The translations under genes and the position numbers were made by a program. Of a stretch of 60,270 nucleotides of DNA, positions 38,490 to 48,130 are shown piece after piece (position 1 is the first letter of the stretch; each line of letters begins with the position of its first letter). The DNA lies in assembly GCA_964539665.1 (NCBI GenBank), contig CAZIKB010000026.1:1-60270 (forward strand), in the 5' to 3' direction. The notes beneath the pieces are model-generated. The model saw only the letters and a list, made by a program, of their open reading frames with translations. It ran no database searches and was not told where the DNA came from. The stretch comes from CAZIKB01 sp964539665 (GTDB lineage Bacteria; Zhuqueibacterota; Zhuqueibacteria; Oceanimicrobiales; Oceanimicrobiaceae).

Positions 38490-38966
38490 ATGAAACAATA
38501 TTATTTCACTGAAACTGGCTATCAAAAAATAAAAAAAGAAATCGATACATTAGAAAAATATATTAAACACGATATTTCTAAAGAAATTGCAACTGCACGG
38601 GAACACGGCGATTTACGCGAAAATGCTGAATATGAAGCTGCAAAAAATAAACAAGCAAATTACATGTTAAAATTGGGCCAATTACAAGAACGATTTTCGA
38701 ATGCCCGGATTATTCGAAAAGAAGATTTACCGCCCGATATAATTACACTTGGAAAGCACATTAAGATTCGCGATGTTGAGTCTGGCGAAGAAGACGATTA
38801 CACCATTCTCGGTGAAGGAGAAACTGATATCGACAAAGGTATTATTAGTTACCAATCTCCATTAGCAAAAGCACTTATAAACCACAAAAAAGGCGAAATT
38901 GTTGAAGTTACGCTTCCTCGAAGTTCAAAAAAATACGAAATTCTCGAAATAGTATTTTTCGAATAA
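38490..38966 (+). CDS. greA: Transcription elongation factor GreA
   Basis: A 158-residue GreA: an N-terminal coiled coil with the acidic tip (AREHGDLRENAEYEAAKNKQ), followed by the FKBP-like C-terminal domain (SYQSPLAKALINHKKGEIVEVTLP). It stimulates transcript cleavage by backtracked RNA polymerase. It is monocistronic. A GGAG precedes the ATG. Confidence 0.97.
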   Translation: MKQYYFTETGYQKIKKEIDTLEKYIKHDISKEIATAREHGDLRENAEYEAAKNKQANYMLKLGQLQERFSNARIIRKEDLPPDIITLGKHIKIRDVESGEEDDYTILGEGETDIDKGIISYQSPLAKALINHKKGEIVEVTLPRSSKKYEILEIVFFE

Positions 38967-39274
38967 TGCTTTCCATCTTTTTTTCTATAGAAATCCAGAC
39001 AGCATGATAATCTAATCGTGAATCTTTTAAATCCCCTTTCTGTAATTTTCTTTTTTTAATTTAGTCCAATTTTTTGAATAGCACGTCTAATTGTTTGAAT
39101 TAATAATTTAATTTTTTCTTTAGTGAGTAAATCATCCAAATAGTTAATTGCATTTTCCCTACCATAACATCCTAATATATAAATTCCTTCCCATTTGTCA
39201 AACACTTTTTCACGCGCATTGACGCAACACGTGATGAATATTTTGAAAAGAGATTTTACTACGTCTGAAATGTA
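38967..39274 (-). other. Intergenic stretch with an unassigned open frame downstream of the carboxypeptidase
   Basis: On the - strand, 39059-39274 is open for 72 codons, in phase with the carboxypeptidase gene right after its TAG stop. It reads plausibly like protein (for example KWEGIYILGCYGRENAINY and a helical tail) but has no start codon and no family I recognise. It could be a gene remnant, the result of a stop created in a longer gene, or chance. Confidence 0.35.
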
Positions 39275-40810
39275 CTATTGGTGCCGACAGCTCCCGCGAA
39301 ATCCTGAAATCACCGCTCCAATTCGATCTTGAACCGCTCGAATTTTGGATGTGGGTACAACAAAATGTTCCATCATCATGGAAAAAGCCAAGAGTTCGCC
39401 ACTTGCGGTTGTGGTGTAACCAGAAAGAGCGCTGACACCGCTCAAACTGCCGGTTTTTGCACGTAATTTACCTTCGGCTGGAGTATTTTTCATGCGGTTT
39501 TTTAATGTGCCGTCTACTCCCGCTATCGGCAGTGAAGTCTTGAACTCTGCCTGCACCCGAAAATCCTGGTGCATCGCTTTTAACAGCTCGATTATTTGAT
39601 CTGGCGAAATCACGTTGTAGCGGGATACCCCGGAGCCATCCGCCAGTTCAAACATGGTTGTGTCAACACCAAAATCATTGAAAAGGCCATGAATCACCAT
39701 GTGACCTTTTTCCGCTGTTCCTGGAGTGCCTTTTATTTCCGCTCCAGTTGTTTTCAAAATGATTTCAGCAAATAAATTATCGCTTACTTTGTTGGTGTAC
39801 GTAACTACAGCGGGAAGTAGTGGAGAGTTATGTTGGATTAATGTCAAAACAGAATCCGGCGTCTCACCTTTTATAATATTTCCCGTGAAATTAATATTTT
39901 CTGCAGTTAGAATTTCAGAGAACAAAGTGCCGACATAAATGGCTGGCTGCACGACTTCCCTGGAATATTCCCGTTGTTTGGATTGCTGAGTCAGGCCACC
40001 TGCAATTACAACCGTGTTTTCGTTCTCCCGCCATTTGCGTTCAACTTTGAAATCATCAAGGCTGGTAGTATCTGAGGAGTCCACGGTTACGCCATGGTTT
40101 TCAATTTTCATATAAGCAGTGGCCGGCTCCAGGTGCACTAAAAGTGTGTCACCCAATTTCAATCCAGGTTTAACTTTCACCCGGACACAATTACGGTTGA
40201 CAGTCAATGCGCCAATAGGCGGCCAATACCAGGAGGAGACATCGTCCCACATCCAACCGGAGCCAAAATATAAATCGTCTAAATAGGATTCATCGCAAAT
40301 TAAATCCCCTGAGATTTTTTTTACACCCAATTCTTTTAGTTGCTGCACCATTCCCCAAAGATCCCGGGTGGTTAACTCCGGGTCTGCGAAACCTTTGAGA
40401 TAGATATTTCCCAAAACGGTGCTGTCGGTCTGAGATAACGAGTCGGCATAGACAATGGTTTTAAATGTGAAATTTGAACCAAGTTTACTTAGCGCGGCCG
40501 CAGTGGTCAACAATTTCATGTTTGATGCCGGGTGAAAGAGATGATGACTGTCTTTAGAATACAATATTTCATTGGTTTGCAGGGAAATTACTTTAATTCC
40601 CGTACGCGTCTGGTAGAGTGAAGAATCTTGTAAAATGGACTCGATTTGCTGCCGAAGCTCGGATACTGAAGCAGGAGCAAAAGACGGCCTGGTTATTTTA
40701 GCAGAAGGAGCACAAGCAAATAAAAATATAATACCCAGCAAGAATGGCCGTTTAGATTTGAATTCAAAATGAAAAGTGTAAATTTTAAAATTTAAAAGTA
40801 ATTTCATCAT
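39275..40810 (-). CDS. dacB: D-alanyl-D-alanine carboxypeptidase/endopeptidase, PBP4 (S13) family
   Basis: A 511-residue S13 peptidase with the three penicillin-binding motifs: SNMK (SxxK) near residue 95, SDN in the NKVSDNLFAE stretch, and KTG in RAKTGSLSG. The long insert between SxxK and SDN is typical of PBP4. The N-terminus has a hydrophobic segment ending in LFAC, a likely lipobox, so it is probably a periplasmic lipoprotein. It trims peptidoglycan side chains and cross-links. The first 22 residues are AT-rich and low in information, so the true start could be further downstream. Confidence 0.93.
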   Translation of the reverse strand: MMKLLLNFKIYTFHFEFKSKRPFLLGIIFLFACAPSAKITRPSFAPASVSELRQQIESILQDSSLYQTRTGIKVISLQTNEILYSKDSHHLFHPASNMKLLTTAAALSKLGSNFTFKTIVYADSLSQTDSTVLGNIYLKGFADPELTTRDLWGMVQQLKELGVKKISGDLICDESYLDDLYFGSGWMWDDVSSWYWPPIGALTVNRNCVRVKVKPGLKLGDTLLVHLEPATAYMKIENHGVTVDSSDTTSLDDFKVERKWRENENTVVIAGGLTQQSKQREYSREVVQPAIYVGTLFSEILTAENINFTGNIIKGETPDSVLTLIQHNSPLLPAVVTYTNKVSDNLFAEIILKTTGAEIKGTPGTAEKGHMVIHGLFNDFGVDTTMFELADGSGVSRYNVISPDQIIELLKAMHQDFRVQAEFKTSLPIAGVDGTLKNRMKNTPAEGKLRAKTGSLSGVSALSGYTTTASGELLAFSMMMEHFVVPTSKIRAVQDRIGAVISGFRGSCRHQ

Positions 40811-40926
40811 AGTCCTAATTAGCTTTTTTAGTGAGATAAAATTCTATTTCTTTTGTCACACTGAAATTTTATATATATTTATCCGTGTGAGTTTTTGATC
40901 AGTGTGGATACATTAGGTGTCATTAT

Positions 40927-41721
40927 TTATTCACCTGACATTGATTGTGCATACAACCATAAAGAGCCAATAGCTGATGGGCTAAAATGGTTCATCTTTT
41001 TTTCTACGAAAGTTGAAATGGTGTCCCTGTTATTTGCTATTGACAAAAAATTCGAAATCTCGGATGAATTGTTGTTTGCCCCCGTCTGTTTGATTTCGTC
41101 ACATTTTTGTTGACACCTTACCTGGAAAATCAACTCGGGTTTTTTGGTGACGCTTGTTTCAATTAATCCAATAATATCGATTGGATCGTTTTCTGTAATT
41201 TCGAGATTCACTTCTTCAAGTATCTCTGCCTTCATGGCTAAAAATGGCTCAGGTTTACCTGAAACGGCATGTTCTTTTGGATGAATATGCCCGCCTACTA
41301 CATCCAGTTTTCCGGGATATTCCCCTACAGTTTCGCTTCGTTTTATCAAAACTATTTGTTCATCAGCGCTAATCAGGATTGCGCTAATTCCCAGAGCGGC
41401 TGACAAATATTTTGAGTTGAAATTGGATATAATCTGTTGAGTAAAGCTGTTTGAATAAAAGAGTTCTTTATAGTTGGTCATTCCCAGGTGAAGAGTTAAA
41501 TGGTTATTATTTATTTCGAAGGATTCCAATCTGCACAACTCTCCATTAAAAAGAAATGACTTTTTCGAAGTTCGAGTAACTTCTCTATTCCAAAACGCAT
41601 CGATATCTTTTATTAATGAATCAGGAAGCGATCTGCTATCAGGCTGCCATTTGATGTCAACCTGGCGTTGGTTGAAATTTCGAGAAAATAAGCTTTTAAA
41701 ATGGTTCTTCAAAAATATCAT
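40927..41721 (-). CDS. Divergent Nudix-domain protein
   Basis: A 264-residue protein. From about residue 115 (ALGISAILISADEQIVLIKRSETVGEYPGKLDVVGGHI) it shows the strand-strand-Nudix layout. The Nudix box is stretched by an insertion (GGHIHPKEHA, then AEILEEVNLEI), and the arginine-glutamate of the consensus reads AE, so pyrophosphatase activity is uncertain. The N-terminal 110 residues are not recognised. It overlaps the end of pduL by 26 bases, so it is part of that operon. Confidence 0.75.
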   Translation of the reverse strand: MIFLKNHFKSLFSRNFNQRQVDIKWQPDSRSLPDSLIKDIDAFWNREVTRTSKKSFLFNGELCRLESFEINNNHLTLHLGMTNYKELFYSNSFTQQIISNFNSKYLSAALGISAILISADEQIVLIKRSETVGEYPGKLDVVGGHIHPKEHAVSGKPEPFLAMKAEILEEVNLEITENDPIDIIGLIETSVTKKPELIFQVRCQQKCDEIKQTGANNNSSEISNFLSIANNRDTISTFVEKKMNHFSPSAIGSLWLYAQSMSGE

Positions 41722-42466
41722 GGGCTTTAGCTAATTCCAAGGCCGCCGGAGTTACAATCGCGTTTTTCGGAACAATGATTTTTCTATGCTCCATGATAGC
41801 GCGACGAACATCGTTTTCTACAATCAATCGGCGAATTGCTGCGGGCTGCGGGCTGGCATCTTTTTTGACAATATAAACATGGTCACCGGATTTCAACCCG
41901 GATGCGTTGGCTTCGTCTATATCGATGTGAAAGTCCAGCACAAAACTATCGTCAACCCGAATGAGTACGTTGCCAAATATGATAGAACGCGGTTCAAAGC
42001 CAGGATGGATGGTTTTACTTACAACCGGCGCCGCAAAAACCCGCTGCCGATCGTGTACGCCAAATTCCCGTGCATCCCGCTGATTCATGTGAATATGTCT
42101 TTGCGGTATAATCACCCCTTCCTGTAAATCCAGCTCTCCCTCCGGGCCGACTAATTTTACACCTACAGAGCCGTCAAGGTCTCCGGAATAACGAACCGGC
42201 GGATTTACCCCCAATCGATAAGCGTCAGTTTGGGAGATTTCCAGTTGGGTTTGACCGCGGGCAGGCCCGACAATTCGAACTCCTGAAATCTTGCTTTTAG
42301 GTCCTACAGCATCAAGAATTTCATGGCAGGCAAATTGACCTTTTTGAGAAATGTCTCTGAGATTGCTCAATTTGTGGCCCGGCCCAAAAAGCAGTTCTAA
42401 ATCTTTTTGTGAAACATGAAAATGACGGTTCGAGATGCCAACGGGAATATGTTTATGTATCGACAT
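41696..42466 (-). CDS. pduL: Phosphate propanoyltransferase (PduL family)
   Basis: A 256-residue protein with two PduL beta-barrel halves. Zinc-ligand HxH motifs occur in NRHFHVSQKDLELLFG and in RHIHMNQRDA. It converts acyl-CoA to acyl phosphate, the step after acylating aldehyde dehydrogenase, whose gene is just upstream. It lacks the N-terminal encapsulation helix seen in many microcompartment PduLs. The last 50 residues (LIVENDVRRAIMEHRKIIVPKNAIVTPAAL) form an extension resembling a short domain found in other microcompartment enzymes. Confidence 0.9.
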   Translation of the reverse strand: MSIHKHIPVGISNRHFHVSQKDLELLFGPGHKLSNLRDISQKGQFACHEILDAVGPKSKISGVRIVGPARGQTQLEISQTDAYRLGVNPPVRYSGDLDGSVGVKLVGPEGELDLQEGVIIPQRHIHMNQRDAREFGVHDRQRVFAAPVVSKTIHPGFEPRSIIFGNVLIRVDDSFVLDFHIDIDEANASGLKSGDHVYIVKKDASPQPAAIRRLIVENDVRRAIMEHRKIIVPKNAIVTPAALELAKAHDIFEEPF

Positions 42467-42607
42467 AAATTCTAATAATCATGATTCTTAGAATAAGTTG
42501 CCACGGAAATTCACGGAACCACACGGACTCTCTACGAATTCAAAATGCAAATTTTAGATTTCAAAATTACACTTTTTCATTTTACAATTTGCCATTTACA
42601 ATTATGT

Positions 42608-44215
42608 TCAGCTTCTGTTTCGAATAAACTCTTCTACTACCTGTTCAACTTCAGCTTCAGACATACCTGTTGAGCCATAAGTCTTTCCGCCGGATTCCTC
42701 GTGCAAATCCAAAGGTTCTTTTTGCACAGCAGGCTCAGGATGGGCTTCGATCTTCCCTTTCCGTGAAACATCCGCCGAAAGGGCTTTCGTATATGGCGCT
42801 TCTTTATGCTGCCAGTCGTGATAGATACCGGCCTGCCAGCTGGTGTCCATTATTTGAGTTGCGAATGGCTTTGTTTCGTAGGCAACCCGTTTAATATTCA
42901 TTAAGTGATGAGCTGTGATATTATCACCGGTTATGTTGCCACCATACGTCCCACACCCCAGCGTCAGGGAAGGCATCAGTTCATTTGTGTAGCCTACGGA
43001 TCCCATTACAGCCGGAGAATTCACAACCACCCTGTAGGCTGGAACACTTAATCCGAACTGTTTAATAACATCATCATTTTTAGCGTGGATGGCCGCGGTA
43101 TGCCCCGCTCCACCAAAGTTCAAAATTTCCACACTGCGTCTAATGCCTTCCTCCCAGCCATTAACCGTATAAAATGCCAGGGCGGGTGAAAGTTTCTCCG
43201 CAGAGAGAGGGTAGCATTTACCAACACCTGAGATTTCGCCTACTAATATTTTTACATTATCAGATATTTCAAAACCAGCCTTTTCTGCCAGAACCTGTGG
43301 TGATTTCCCTACTAACTCCGGGTTTATTAGAAAATCCGCAGTAACCAATACCTTTTCCAGCATCGCAATTTCATCCGGATTCATGAAATAAGCGCCTTGA
43401 TTCTTTAAGCATTCTATAACCCGTCGTTTCAATGGCGCATCAACAATTAATGCCTGCTCCGAAGAACAGATAGTACCGTAATCAAAGGATTTTCCCGTAA
43501 CAACATCCGAAACCGCTTTTTTGTAGTCTGCCGTGCGGTCAATATACGCCGGTACATTGCCGGGTCCCACTCCATAAGCGGGCTTGCCTGCGCTGTAGGC
43601 TGCTTTGACCATGCCAGAACCGCCAGTGGCTAAAATCACCGCAATATCGCGATGATGTATGAGCTCGTCAACGGTTTTTAATGAAGACTTTGAGATGACG
43701 CCTATTAATCCCGCCGGCGCGCCGGCCTTGAAAGCTGCCTCCTGAAGAATATCCGCCGCTTCCCTGGTGCACTGTGCGGCTCTTGGATGCGGAGAAAGTA
43801 CCATTCCATTCTGGGTTTTAAGGGAGATAAGAATTTTAAACATGGTCGTGGAAGTTGGATTAGTTGTTGGAATAATTCCTGCCACGACCCCCATAGGTTC
43901 AGCAACTTCCAATATTTTATGCTTTCGATCTTCACGAATGACGCCCACGGTACGAAGGGTGCGGATGGATTTATAAACGTTGCGTGTGCTGAACTGATTT
44001 TTCAAGGTTTTGTCAGGTACATTTCCATAACCTGTTTCTGACACCGCTAATTTGGCTAACCGTTCGGCGGCTTTAAATCCCGCCTCTGCCATAGCGGCCA
44101 CAATTTTGTCTACTTCTTCCTGAGAAAAGTCCTTATAAATCTGTTGCGCTTCTTTAGCTTTTGCGCATAGATCGCGTACTTCTTGAACCGCCTGCAAATC
44201 TTTATCTACATTCAC
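42608..44215 (-). CDS. Acylating aldehyde dehydrogenase with C-terminal encapsulation-peptide-like tail
   Basis: A 535-residue coenzyme A-acylating aldehyde dehydrogenase: IIPTTNPTSTTMFK, ATGGSGMVKAAYSAGKPAYGVGPGNVP, and catalytic cysteine in YGTICSSEQA. After the catalytic domain (to about 470) there is a charged linker, then GMSEAEVEQVVEEFIRNRS, an amphipathic helix of the type that targets enzymes into bacterial microcompartments. It oxidises an aldehyde to acyl-CoA, feeding PduL encoded 141 bases downstream. No shell protein, signature enzyme or alcohol dehydrogenase is nearby. Confidence 0.92.
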   Translation of the reverse strand: MNVDKDLQAVQEVRDLCAKAKEAQQIYKDFSQEEVDKIVAAMAEAGFKAAERLAKLAVSETGYGNVPDKTLKNQFSTRNVYKSIRTLRTVGVIREDRKHKILEVAEPMGVVAGIIPTTNPTSTTMFKILISLKTQNGMVLSPHPRAAQCTREAADILQEAAFKAGAPAGLIGVISKSSLKTVDELIHHRDIAVILATGGSGMVKAAYSAGKPAYGVGPGNVPAYIDRTADYKKAVSDVVTGKSFDYGTICSSEQALIVDAPLKRRVIECLKNQGAYFMNPDEIAMLEKVLVTADFLINPELVGKSPQVLAEKAGFEISDNVKILVGEISGVGKCYPLSAEKLSPALAFYTVNGWEEGIRRSVEILNFGGAGHTAAIHAKNDDVIKQFGLSVPAYRVVVNSPAVMGSVGYTNELMPSLTLGCGTYGGNITGDNITAHHLMNIKRVAYETKPFATQIMDTSWQAGIYHDWQHKEAPYTKALSADVSRKGKIEAHPEPAVQKEPLDLHEESGGKTYGSTGMSEAEVEQVVEEFIRNRS

Positions 44216-44339
44216 AGTTTTTCCTTAGGTTAATATTATATTGGCATTAAAATATCATTTAATTTTAAAATTGTCAAGGAAAAATGCAATAGTTTAGAAG
44301 TAATACTATAATTAAGGAAATCGATATTCTCTATACTCT

Positions 44340-45089
44340 TCACCCCGGTTTTTGTCCAAAATGAATGGCAATGCCACCAAACAAAAAGGTTTTATAATTA
44401 ACCTCGACAAAGCCGGCTTTTTCCAGTCCTTTCTTGAACTCATCTGGAGCGAGAAAGGTCATGGTGGTTTGATAGAGGTATTTAAAAGGTTCGGATTTGC
44501 CGGCAATGACTCTGCCAATTAAAGGCATGACGGTTTTCATGTGCAAATTAAAACCGAACCTCAGGAATGGATTCGCTGGTTTGCTCAATTCTAAAATTGC
44601 AAATCGCCCGCCCGGTTTGAGCGTTCGGTGCATTTCCGATAAGACTTCGTCCAGAAAATGAAACACATTGCGCATGGCGAATCCGCTGACAATGCCGTCA
44701 ATCGATTGACTTCGAAAGGGCAGACAATTTGCCGAGCCTTGCTCAAAAGCTATTTTTTTTGCGCCGACATCCTGGCTGAGTAATTTTGATTTGGCAAACA
44801 TAAGCATCTCATGGGATATGTCGAAGACGTGCACTTCCCGAGCGCCAGCATTTAAAGCCGAGTGCGCCAGATCGCCGGTGCCGGCGGCTAAATCCAGAGT
44901 AACACCGTTCGCTCGTTCCTGTAAAAGCGCAACCGTCTGGCGTCTCCAGGCTTCATCACGGAACAGGCTTACCCAGCGGTTGAAACGATCATATTTTGGA
45001 GCCAGGTCATCAAAGAGGTTGGCCACGTATTTTTGTCTTTCTGAAGTATTAAAAGATTTTACTTTAAGATTGGCGTGATTTGAATCCAT
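44340..45089 (-). CDS. ubiE: Demethylmenaquinone/2-polyprenyl methyltransferase UbiE/MenG
   Basis: SAM-dependent methyltransferase of quinone synthesis. It shows KYVANLFDDLAPKYDRFNRWVSLFRDEAWRR near the N-terminus, motif I LDLAAGTGDLAHSAL, FDISHEMLMFAK, GFAMRNV and LKPGGRFAILELSKP, the UbiE signature order. The frame extends upstream to 45140, overlapping aroF. I choose the ATG at 45089, 7 bases after the aroF stop, because conserved sequence starts only after it. It acts on menaquinone or ubiquinone precursors; the sequence does not decide which. Confidence 0.93.
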   Translation of the reverse strand: MDSNHANLKVKSFNTSERQKYVANLFDDLAPKYDRFNRWVSLFRDEAWRRQTVALLQERANGVTLDLAAGTGDLAHSALNAGAREVHVFDISHEMLMFAKSKLLSQDVGAKKIAFEQGSANCLPFRSQSIDGIVSGFAMRNVFHFLDEVLSEMHRTLKPGGRFAILELSKPANPFLRFGFNLHMKTVMPLIGRVIAGKSEPFKYLYQTTMTFLAPDEFKKGLEKAGFVEVNYKTFLFGGIAIHFGQKPG

Positions 45090-45096
45090 GCAGCGC

Positions 45097-45927
45097 TTAC
45101 ATTTTTTTCTTAAAAAAGCCAGCCAAATCCTGCAATTCACCCATCAACTTTTCAAATTCGTGCAGGTGTAATGATTGATGACCGTCACATAAAGCTTTTT
45201 CAGGAGAAGGGTGTACTTCGATTATGAGGCCATCAGCGCCGGCGGCTAATGCGGCTTTGCTGGCAGAACTGACCCACTTTCTATTTCCAGTACTGTGGGA
45301 GGGATCAACAATGATGGGCAGGTGGGAAAGTTCTTTCACAGCGGGAACAGCGGTAATGTCAAGGGTGTTTCTCGTATAGGTTTCAAATGTTCGAATACCC
45401 CGTTCGCAAAGAATGATTTTATCGTTTCCTTCCAGGAGAATATATTCTGCAGCCAAGAGAAACTCTTCGAGTGTGGCGCTCATGTTGCGTTTTAGTATAA
45501 TTGGCATACCGGTTTTACCGACTTCTATGAGCAGGTTGAAATTATCCATGTTTCGGGAGCCAATTCGTAAAATATCCACGTGCTCTGCCAAAAGGTCAAG
45601 GTGCGCGGGAGCCAGAATCTCCGTTTCGATTAACAGGTTGGTTTCCTGCTTTATGATCTTAAAAAACTCAATCCCCTCGGGTCCAATCCCTTGAAAAGAG
45701 TAGGGGGATGTTCTGGGTTTAAAAATAGAACCGCGCATTATTTTTGCACCGGCTTTTTCCACTGCCAGGGCGGTCTGAATTGCCTGCTCTGCGTCTTCCA
45801 TCGCACAGGGGCCGGCGAACACAGTAAAATTTCCTTCTCCTATCAAAACATTGTTCAGGTGCAGTATCGTGTGACGATCCGGACTGGTTCTGTGCACTTT
45901 AGTATTTATTGTTTTATCTGTCGTCAT
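45097..45927 (-). CDS. aroF: 3-deoxy-7-phosphoheptulonate (DAHP) synthase, type I beta
   Basis: A 276-residue DAHP synthase with FAGPCAME, the KPRTSPYSFQG loop, LRIGSRNMDNF, ILKRNMSATLEEFL, CERGIRTFETYTRNTLDI and DPSHSTGNR, the hallmarks of the AroA(G)/AroF beta group. It condenses erythrose 4-phosphate and phosphoenolpyruvate in the first step of aromatic synthesis. It lacks the extra regulatory ferredoxin-like or mutase domains fused in some relatives. It is upstream of ubiE in the same direction; both feed aromatic and quinone metabolism. Confidence 0.95.
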   Translation of the reverse strand: MTTDKTINTKVHRTSPDRHTILHLNNVLIGEGNFTVFAGPCAMEDAEQAIQTALAVEKAGAKIMRGSIFKPRTSPYSFQGIGPEGIEFFKIIKQETNLLIETEILAPAHLDLLAEHVDILRIGSRNMDNFNLLIEVGKTGMPIILKRNMSATLEEFLLAAEYILLEGNDKIILCERGIRTFETYTRNTLDITAVPAVKELSHLPIIVDPSHSTGNRKWVSSASKAALAAGADGLIIEVHPSPEKALCDGHQSLHLHEFEKLMGELQDLAGFFKKKM

Positions 45928-46261
45928 TTTGATTCAATCTACTTTGTCTTTTGACATTCAGGTGTGTTTTAAAATAAACAATATAAGATGAGTACTTGTT
46001 AAAAATAAAAATTATTTAATATTTGTCAACAAAATTCTGCTTTAAATGTCTTAAATTCTTAATATTTCTAAGTTGCACTATTATGTTATTTGCGCTCTTT
46101 TTAATATAGCTTTGGTGAAAAACGAATTGTAAACTCAGATCAGGCTGGCATCCACACAACCAAAACAGGGTCTGTTAAAATATACCTTGATTTTATAAGC
46201 TAAATAAACTACTTTTTGGTGAAGTATGAAATACAAATTTAGTGTTAAATAGAAATTAATT
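45928..46261. other. Divergent non-coding gap between aroF and nadE
   Basis: No gene, RNA or clear repeat was seen. It must contain promoters for aroF-ubiE (leftward) and nadE (rightward). The ATG of nadE has no obvious ribosome site. Confidence 0.4.
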
Positions 46262-48004
46262 ATGAATCCAAAAGTCCGAATTGCTTTAGCACAAACAAAC
46301 ACCACAGTTGGGGATTTGGAAGGCAACTACCAGAAAATTATTGAGAACATTCACGAAGCGGAAAAATCTGGCGCTGATATCGTGATTTTTCCGGAATTGA
46401 CCATCCCAAGCTACCCGACTGAAGATCTGCTGCTGAAACGAAAATTCATAATGGATAATAAGTCATATCTTGATCGTCTTGCTGAAGCAAATCATAAGAT
46501 TATTTCAATAGTGGGTTTTGTTGATATCAATGACAAAATTTATAATGCTGCAGCTATTTTAAGTCATGGAAGAATTGCCGCTGTCTACCATAAAATTTGC
46601 CTGCCCAATTACAGCGTGTTTGATGAAAGACGTTACTTTGAACCCGGCGATCGCCCTATGGTTTTTGAATATAAAGGTATCAAATTCGGCCTCAATATTT
46701 GCGAAGATATCTGGGTGCCGGATGGCGTTACTGAAAGCCAGGCTTTCCTCGGGGGAGCTGAAATTATTTTAAGCCTCTCTGCTTCTCCCTATTATTCGGA
46801 TAAAAGGAAGATAAGGCTGGCTATGGGCATGACCCGCGCCAGAGTAACCCGTTCTATTGTCGTGTATGTCAATCTTGTCGGCGGACAGGACGAGTTGGTT
46901 TTCGATGGCGATAGTTTTGTTGTAGATCACCGTGGAGAAATTATCTCGGAATGTAATCAATTGCAGGAAGATTTTACTGTCGCTGATCTTGATGTGTCTC
47001 AGCTAAGAGAATTCCGGCAGCACGATCCCTCTTTTAAAATATTTAAGAATGAATTCAAATCTCCCTACCAGATAAACTTCCTTTCTCTGGAAGACTCAAA
47101 GACCAGTCTTGATAAATCCGCGATTATTCACAAACGAATTTCACCCTTGAGTCTTTATGAAGAAATATATCAGGCGCTGTTGTTGGGCACAAAGGATTAT
47201 GTTACAAAAAATGGTTTTGAAAAAGTAGTGATTGGTTTGAGTGGAGGCGTAGACTCAGCTTTAACCACAACGATTGCCGTGGACGCTTTGTCGCCGGAAA
47301 ATGTCATTGGCGTCCTGATGCCCAGCGAAATTACTGCCCGAGCAAGCCTGGATGACGCCCATGCTTTAGCCCGGAATTTGGGCATTAAAACAGAAACGGT
47401 TCCGATTAATAATATTTATGATATTTACCAGAAATCGCTGAATGATTTATTTAAAGATAAACCTGCTGACGCAACCGAAGAAAATCTTCAGGCTAGAATC
47501 AGAGGGAATATACTCATGGCCCTGTCCAACAAATTTGGCTGGCTGGTGCTGACAACCGGCAATAAAAGCGAAACCAGTGTCGGCTACTGCACCCTTTATG
47601 GCGATATGGCCGGTGGTTTTGCCGTCATCAAAGATGTTCCAAAAACTTTGGTGTACAAATTGTGCGAATATAAGAATCAGGCTGCCAATAAAGAGGTTAT
47701 CCCTGTTTCCATTATCACTAAAGCTCCAACCGCCGAATTGAAACCAGGTCAGAAAGACCAGGATAGCTTACCGCCTTATGAACTATTAGATGAAATTCTG
47801 GAAAGAGTTGTAGAAAAGGACATGAGTATTAAGGAAATAATTGAACAGGGATTTCCGAGAGAGGTTGTAATTGAGGTGGCTTGTTTAGTGGACAAAAACG
47901 AGTACAAGCGCCGGCAGGCCCCTCCCGGCATTAAAATTACACCCAAGGCATTTGGCAAAGACCGCCGTATGCCGCTAACAAATCGATATCACACCTGTCC
48001 GTGA
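46262..48004 (+). CDS. nadE: Glutamine-hydrolysing NAD+ synthase
   Basis: A 580-residue two-domain enzyme. The nitrilase-type glutaminase (residues 1 to about 265) has the catalytic triad: glutamate in FPELTIPSYP, lysine in YHKICLPNY and cysteine in LNICEDIW. The synthetase domain (about 290-580) has the ATP P-loop SGGVDSAL, the TTGNKSETSVGYCTLYGDMAGG loop and KAPTAELKPGQKDQDSLPPYE. It makes NAD+ from deamido-NAD+. It is monocistronic. Confidence 0.97.
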   Translation: MNPKVRIALAQTNTTVGDLEGNYQKIIENIHEAEKSGADIVIFPELTIPSYPTEDLLLKRKFIMDNKSYLDRLAEANHKIISIVGFVDINDKIYNAAAILSHGRIAAVYHKICLPNYSVFDERRYFEPGDRPMVFEYKGIKFGLNICEDIWVPDGVTESQAFLGGAEIILSLSASPYYSDKRKIRLAMGMTRARVTRSIVVYVNLVGGQDELVFDGDSFVVDHRGEIISECNQLQEDFTVADLDVSQLREFRQHDPSFKIFKNEFKSPYQINFLSLEDSKTSLDKSAIIHKRISPLSLYEEIYQALLLGTKDYVTKNGFEKVVIGLSGGVDSALTTTIAVDALSPENVIGVLMPSEITARASLDDAHALARNLGIKTETVPINNIYDIYQKSLNDLFKDKPADATEENLQARIRGNILMALSNKFGWLVLTTGNKSETSVGYCTLYGDMAGGFAVIKDVPKTLVYKLCEYKNQAANKEVIPVSIITKAPTAELKPGQKDQDSLPPYELLDEILERVVEKDMSIKEIIEQGFPREVVIEVACLVDKNEYKRRQAPPGIKITPKAFGKDRRMPLTNRYHTCP

Positions 48005-48130
48005 GTCGGACGCGATTTGACTGAATTGACTGATGTTTAACGCTGAATAACCGCAAAAATAAATGATTAGAATTTCAACATATTATCTAATGTTTGATGC
48101 ATGTCATTAAGAATCTAAAGGATTCAGTAA

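Noticed and set aside
40758..40810. First 20 codons of the carboxypeptidase resemble a low-complexity AT-rich sequence also near 42537
   Set aside because: Only a 12-base exact match plus A/T runs; insufficient to call a shared repeat.
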